64,000 nt of DNA from Paenibacillus timonensis (GTDB lineage: Bacteria > Bacillota > Bacilli > Paenibacillales > Paenibacillaceae). The translations under genes and the position numbers were made by a program. Positions 60,879 through 64,000 of the stretch are shown piece by piece. The notes beneath the pieces were generated by a model that was not told where the DNA came from, did not search any database, and saw nothing but the letters and a program-made list of their open reading frames with translations. The first letter of the stretch is position 1. Each line of letters starts with the position of its first letter. Location: positions 31,964-95,963 of the forward strand of contig NZ_JAKSXN010000012.1 in the NCBI RefSeq assembly GCF_022427145.1. Direction: 5' to 3'.

Positions 60879-61589
60879 ATGGACCTGCACGAGCATCAAG
60901 ATCCTTCCACGATGGGTGGACAAGCCGTTACCTTTGATTTGCAACCTGGAGACCGGCTCCATATCCTGCACCCCGGCCAGGTGATCGCTTACCGCGGACC
61001 CGCCGCGCAACGAAGCGACAAGCTGCTGGACATCAAGGGGATTTACCGCAAGCGCAAGCTAATTCGCTCCGATTACAGCGGGCCTTGCCAACTTGTGGCC
61101 GCGTTTCCTCCCTCGGTCGGACTAAAGACGTTAACGCTGACGGAGGGCAGCGATTGGCTGTACGATTTTCGCCAGCTCTTCTGCTATACGGAGGGCATCC
61201 ATATGGAAACGCGCGTCCTCAGCATGAAGAACATGATGATCACGCGCGATGCGGTAAAAGTTAAGTTTTCCGGCCGTGGGCAAATCGGCGTGTTGACTCA
61301 AGGGCAAGTCCTAGAGCTCCCGCTCCATCCGGAGGAGCCTCTATACGTCGAAGCCGGCCGGGTGCTGGCTTACCCCGAGAACGCGAAGCTGGAGTTGTCG
61401 GTTTACGGCAACCACTTGGCCAGCCAACATATGCGCTACCAGTGGAAAATCACGGGGAACGGGTCGATCCTCATCCAATCCGGCGGTGCCGGAAGCCAGG
61501 ATCTGGAGCGGGATCTGCAAGCGGAGGACGGCATCGTGCGGCGTTTTCTGCGCGAAGCGCTTCCCTTTGGAGGGGTTTTTATCAAATAA
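60879..61589 (+). CDS. AIM24-family protein
   Basis: A 236-residue, strand-rich soluble protein resembling the AIM24/TraB-type beta-roll family: GDRLHILHPGQVIAYRGPAA near the start, VLSMKNMMITRDAVKVKFSG, VYVEAGRVLAY-like LYVEAGRVLAYPENAKLEL and an end with GGVFIK. Function in bacteria is unknown. The start follows GGACTGGAGGTTGTATTGAA. It is the last gene before a terminator and is convergent with the chemoreceptor gene. Confidence 0.75.
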   Translation: MDLHEHQDPSTMGGQAVTFDLQPGDRLHILHPGQVIAYRGPAAQRSDKLLDIKGIYRKRKLIRSDYSGPCQLVAAFPPSVGLKTLTLTEGSDWLYDFRQLFCYTEGIHMETRVLSMKNMMITRDAVKVKFSGRGQIGVLTQGQVLELPLHPEEPLYVEAGRVLAYPENAKLELSVYGNHLASQHMRYQWKITGNGSILIQSGGAGSQDLERDLQAEDGIVRRFLREALPFGGVFIK

Positions 61590-61596
61590 AAAAGGG

Positions 61597-61633
61597 GCCA
61601 AGCCAAGGGAGTGTTGTCCCTTTGGCTTGGCCT
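61597..61633. terminator. Terminator after the AIM24-like gene
   Basis: GGCCAAGCCAA/TTGGCTTGGCC stem with inner GGGA/TCCC; A tract before it on the plus strand serves the convergent chemoreceptor gene. Confidence 0.85.
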
Positions 61634-61654
61634 CTTCCCATGAATTTTATGCGC

Positions 61655-63385
61655 TCAGTACTTTCCGAATTCCCGGTCGCTCAGGACAATCCGCCCGCCT
61701 CGAGGGGAAGCGGGATGCCCCGGAGCGTCCTTAGAACCCTCTTGGCTTGCGCGGTTATTTTCGGCCATCTGCCCCAGCATGCGCAGCACGTCAGGATGGA
61801 TCTCATCCGTGCCCCTGAGCGCCTTCGGAAGATTGCCTTTCCGCAAGTTAAAGCGTTCGACTTGCTCCCGCAGCAAGTCGGCTTGGCTGGACAATTCTTC
61901 GCTCGCTGCCGCCCCTTCTTCCGAAGTGGCCGAATTTGCCTGAATGACCTGGGAGACCTGAAGGATTCCTTGGTTGATCTGGTTCACCCCCGCGGATTGC
62001 TCTCCCGATGCGGTGGCGATATCGCCTACCAAATTGGCCACCTTTTCCACGTCGCACACGATGGCCTTCAACGCAGCGGCCGTATCGTTGGCGATTTTCG
62101 TTCCGCCTTCCACCTTACGCACCGAATTTTCGATCATGCCCGTCGTCTCTTTGGCTGCATTGGCCGACCGCGCCGCCAGATTCCGAACCTCTTCGGCCAC
62201 GACGGCGAACCCTTTGCCGTGCTGGCCTGCCCGGGCTGCCTCCACCGCCGCATTCAGCGCCAAAATGTTCGTTTGGAAAGCAATTTCGTCGATAACCTTG
62301 ATAATCCGGGAGATGCTCTCGGATGCGGTATTGATGCCGTCCATCGCCTTCAGCATCTCATTCATTTGCTCGCTGCCCATCGTCGCGTTATTTCTGGTTT
62401 GCTCGGCCAATTGGCTGGCCAGCGCAGCATTATCCGCGTTTAACTTGGTTTGAGATGCAATCTCCTCGATGGAGGCAGACAACTGCTCGATCGAGCTGGC
62501 CTGTTCAGTAGCCCCTTGAGACAAGGCGATGCTAACGTCGGAAACCTGCTTGGATCCGGAAGCAACCTGCTCGGAAGCCGCCTGAATGTGCGTCATCACT
62601 TCGTTCAAGTTGTCCGTCATTTTACGGAACGATAACGCAAGCACGCCGACTTCATCCCGATGTTCGTTTACGATCTCCACATCCAGATCGCCATTCGCGA
62701 TTTTCTCCGCCGCCGTCATTAATTGGGTAACCGGTTTGCTGATCATTCGGGATATCGTAATCCCGAGTAGCACCGCTACGGCGATGGTAATCCCCACGAT
62801 TGCCAGCATGGAGTTCACGGTCCGACTCGATTGGGCGGTTAAGGCATCCGATAGCTGTGCACCGGTCGTCCGTTTCTCCTCAAATAAACGGTCAATGCCG
62901 GTCGCGACGGCGCTGATGATCGGAGTGCCCTCCTTGTAAAACCGTTCGGTGGCCGCTTCCTTTTGACCGGACCGCACCATCTGCACCACCTGGTCTCTTA
63001 AGATCGAATAGGCGTCGAGGTTCTCTTTAAGCTCATTAAATACGGTCCGCATCTCTTCGGTTTGAACTTCCCCCTCGAACTTGTCCAATCCCGCTAATAT
63101 CTGTTTGTCCAGATCGGCCATCTTTTGTACGTATTCATCGATTTCCTGATCATCCGAGCTGATTAACACGTCCCGGATCTTCGCGCGCGTATCGTTAAAC
63201 ATCATGCCCACTTCACCGATTTCCCCGGTCGGAATGCCGTAATCGGTATACAGAGCGCTGTAGTCCCGATCTATATTTTTGATGTTCCAAAGCCCCACAA
63301 ATCCGACAACCCCAGCTAGAAGAGCGACCAGAACGAAGGAACTAATTAACTTTTTGCCAATTTTCATGTTGTAAAGCCATTTCAT
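61655..63385 (-). CDS. Methyl-accepting chemotaxis protein
   Basis: A 576-residue receptor. Membrane segments at about 12-34 and 193-214 bracket a four-helix-bundle sensor (4HB_MCP type). A HAMP domain (about 214-267) and the signalling coiled coil follow; its hairpin tip is IIKVIDEIAFQTNILALNAA with EAARAGQHGKGFAVVAEEVR. It controls CheA through CheW, whose gene lies 25 bp upstream of it. ATG 63385 is seven bases after GGGGGA. The tail after residue 510 is long and polar, without a CheR-binding pentapeptide that I can see. Confidence 0.94.
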   Translation of the reverse strand: MKWLYNMKIGKKLISSFVLVALLAGVVGFVGLWNIKNIDRDYSALYTDYGIPTGEIGEVGMMFNDTRAKIRDVLISSDDQEIDEYVQKMADLDKQILAGLDKFEGEVQTEEMRTVFNELKENLDAYSILRDQVVQMVRSGQKEAATERFYKEGTPIISAVATGIDRLFEEKRTTGAQLSDALTAQSSRTVNSMLAIVGITIAVAVLLGITISRMISKPVTQLMTAAEKIANGDLDVEIVNEHRDEVGVLALSFRKMTDNLNEVMTHIQAASEQVASGSKQVSDVSIALSQGATEQASSIEQLSASIEEIASQTKLNADNAALASQLAEQTRNNATMGSEQMNEMLKAMDGINTASESISRIIKVIDEIAFQTNILALNAAVEAARAGQHGKGFAVVAEEVRNLAARSANAAKETTGMIENSVRKVEGGTKIANDTAAALKAIVCDVEKVANLVGDIATASGEQSAGVNQINQGILQVSQVIQANSATSEEGAAASEELSSQADLLREQVERFNLRKGNLPKALRGTDEIHPDVLRMLGQMAENNRASQEGSKDAPGHPASPRGGRIVLSDREFGKY

Positions 63386-63410
63386 CGACGATTCCCCCAA
63401 GTTGATAGAT

Positions 63411-63902
63411 TCAGTTTAATGTATCAGCCGTGATATGCTGCTCGTTAATCAGTCGATCGCAATCCAGCAGAAGCAGCATGGCCCCGCCGGATTTCCCGAC
63501 CCCCGCCACAAAACGGCTCTCCCCGTTCCGAAGATCCGGAGGCTGCACGATGTCTCCCGCAGGGATGGGCATCACTTCCGCCACGCTGTCTACGATCAGC
63601 CCGACCGACATGTCTTTTAGTTCGACGACAATGACGCAGGTGCGGTCAGAGTAGGAACGGGGCGACATGCCGAAGCGAACCCGCACATCCATCACCGGGA
63701 TGACCGTCCCTCGTAAATTGATGATGCCGCGAATATAATCCGGCATTTGCGGCACTGCGGTGATCGGCTGTATGCCGATGATTTCAGTGACGTATCTGAT
63801 CTCAATTCCGTATTGCTCCCGCTCCACCAGGAAAGTTAAGTACTTGTCCCGGAGAGAATCGTTGAACAGCCCCTCTTCCTCCTCATTGCATGGATCGGCC
63901 AT
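63411..63902 (-). CDS. cheW: Chemotaxis coupling protein CheW
   Basis: A 163-residue CheW that links receptors to the CheA kinase. Typical segments are YLTFLVEREQYGIEIRYVTEI, ITAVPQMPDYIRGIINLRG, VIPVMDVRVRFGM and the C-terminal LLLLDCDRLI. A 17-residue acidic tail (CNEEEEGLF) precedes the domain. The start follows AAGGAGATGATGAG. It is cotranscribed with the chemoreceptor gene. About 100 bases upstream to the window edge show no gene. Confidence 0.94.
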   Translation of the reverse strand: MADPCNEEEEGLFNDSLRDKYLTFLVEREQYGIEIRYVTEIIGIQPITAVPQMPDYIRGIINLRGTVIPVMDVRVRFGMSPRSYSDRTCVIVVELKDMSVGLIVDSVAEVMPIPAGDIVQPPDLRNGESRFVAGVGKSGGAMLLLLDCDRLINEQHITADTLN

Positions 63903-64000
63903 CTCATCATCTCCTTGATTTCGGCTATGTACCTCAAAGCGTGCGGCAACGATGTGCCGCTCTGTTCACCTCTTAAGAAAAACAAAAATCTCCCCCTACA

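Overview
The window reads as chromosomal DNA from a moderately GC-rich, endospore-forming Firmicute, most likely Paenibacillus or a close relative. Pointers are a Spo0E-like phosphatase, an S-layer (SLH) protein, UvsE, EcsAB, LtaS, bacilliredoxin, UPF0154, a complete yknWXYZ-type operon, and the AGGAGG ribosome binding sites with frequent GTG/TTG starts. I see no rRNA, tRNA, CRISPR array, prophage or transposase gene. About 50 protein genes are supported, most of them housekeeping.

Layout. 1-4.3 kb: start of fabI, uvsE with a small partner gene, ddl, three tandem copies of a 175-bp inverted-ended element, and an amidase. 4.4-15 kb: acnA, a double-GNAT acetyltransferase, an autoregulated GntR/membrane-protein/secreted-hydrolase operon, an autoregulated IclR gene, a membrane hydrolase and a DUF2935-like/superoxide dismutase fusion. 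15-20 kb: folE, UPF0154 and a lepB-rnhA-queG-HD-GYP cluster. 20-24 kb: a second superoxide dismutase, a repeat-filled convergent gap, and acpS-mutY. 24-30 kb: AraC regulator, yknWXYZ efflux operon with a palindromic operator, nadE, bacilliredoxin. 30-41 kb: sensor kinase, HI0933-type flavoprotein, ecsAB, two MFS exporters, MarR regulator and two small genes. 41-47 kb: an ECF vitamin importer (T, S and fused A-A' subunits) with GNAT and STAND-ATPase genes upstream. 47-54 kb: SLH protein, hydrolase, Spo0E-like protein, msrC, and a MutS2 paralogue without an Smr domain. 54-64 kb: structured leader, fourth copy of the 175-bp element, ltaS, MATE exporter with AraC regulator, DegV, a coiled-coil membrane protein, AIM24-like protein, MCP and CheW.

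The most interesting signals are not single genes. (1) The YkoE-family ECF S-component, whose relatives are normally tied to thiamine, has a near-perfect BirA (biotin repressor) operator over its promoter. (2) Three long gaps between convergent genes (21.3-21.6, 33.6-33.8 and 51.7-51.85 kb) each hold a different short keyword repeated in both orientations at about 50-bp spacing, with a shared GAGCG-type word. (3) A 175-bp element with roughly 25-bp imperfect terminal inverted repeats occurs four times at identical length. (4) A nested-stem RNA domain followed by two intrinsic terminators precedes the MutS2-like gene. All are read directly from sequence; their functions are inference.
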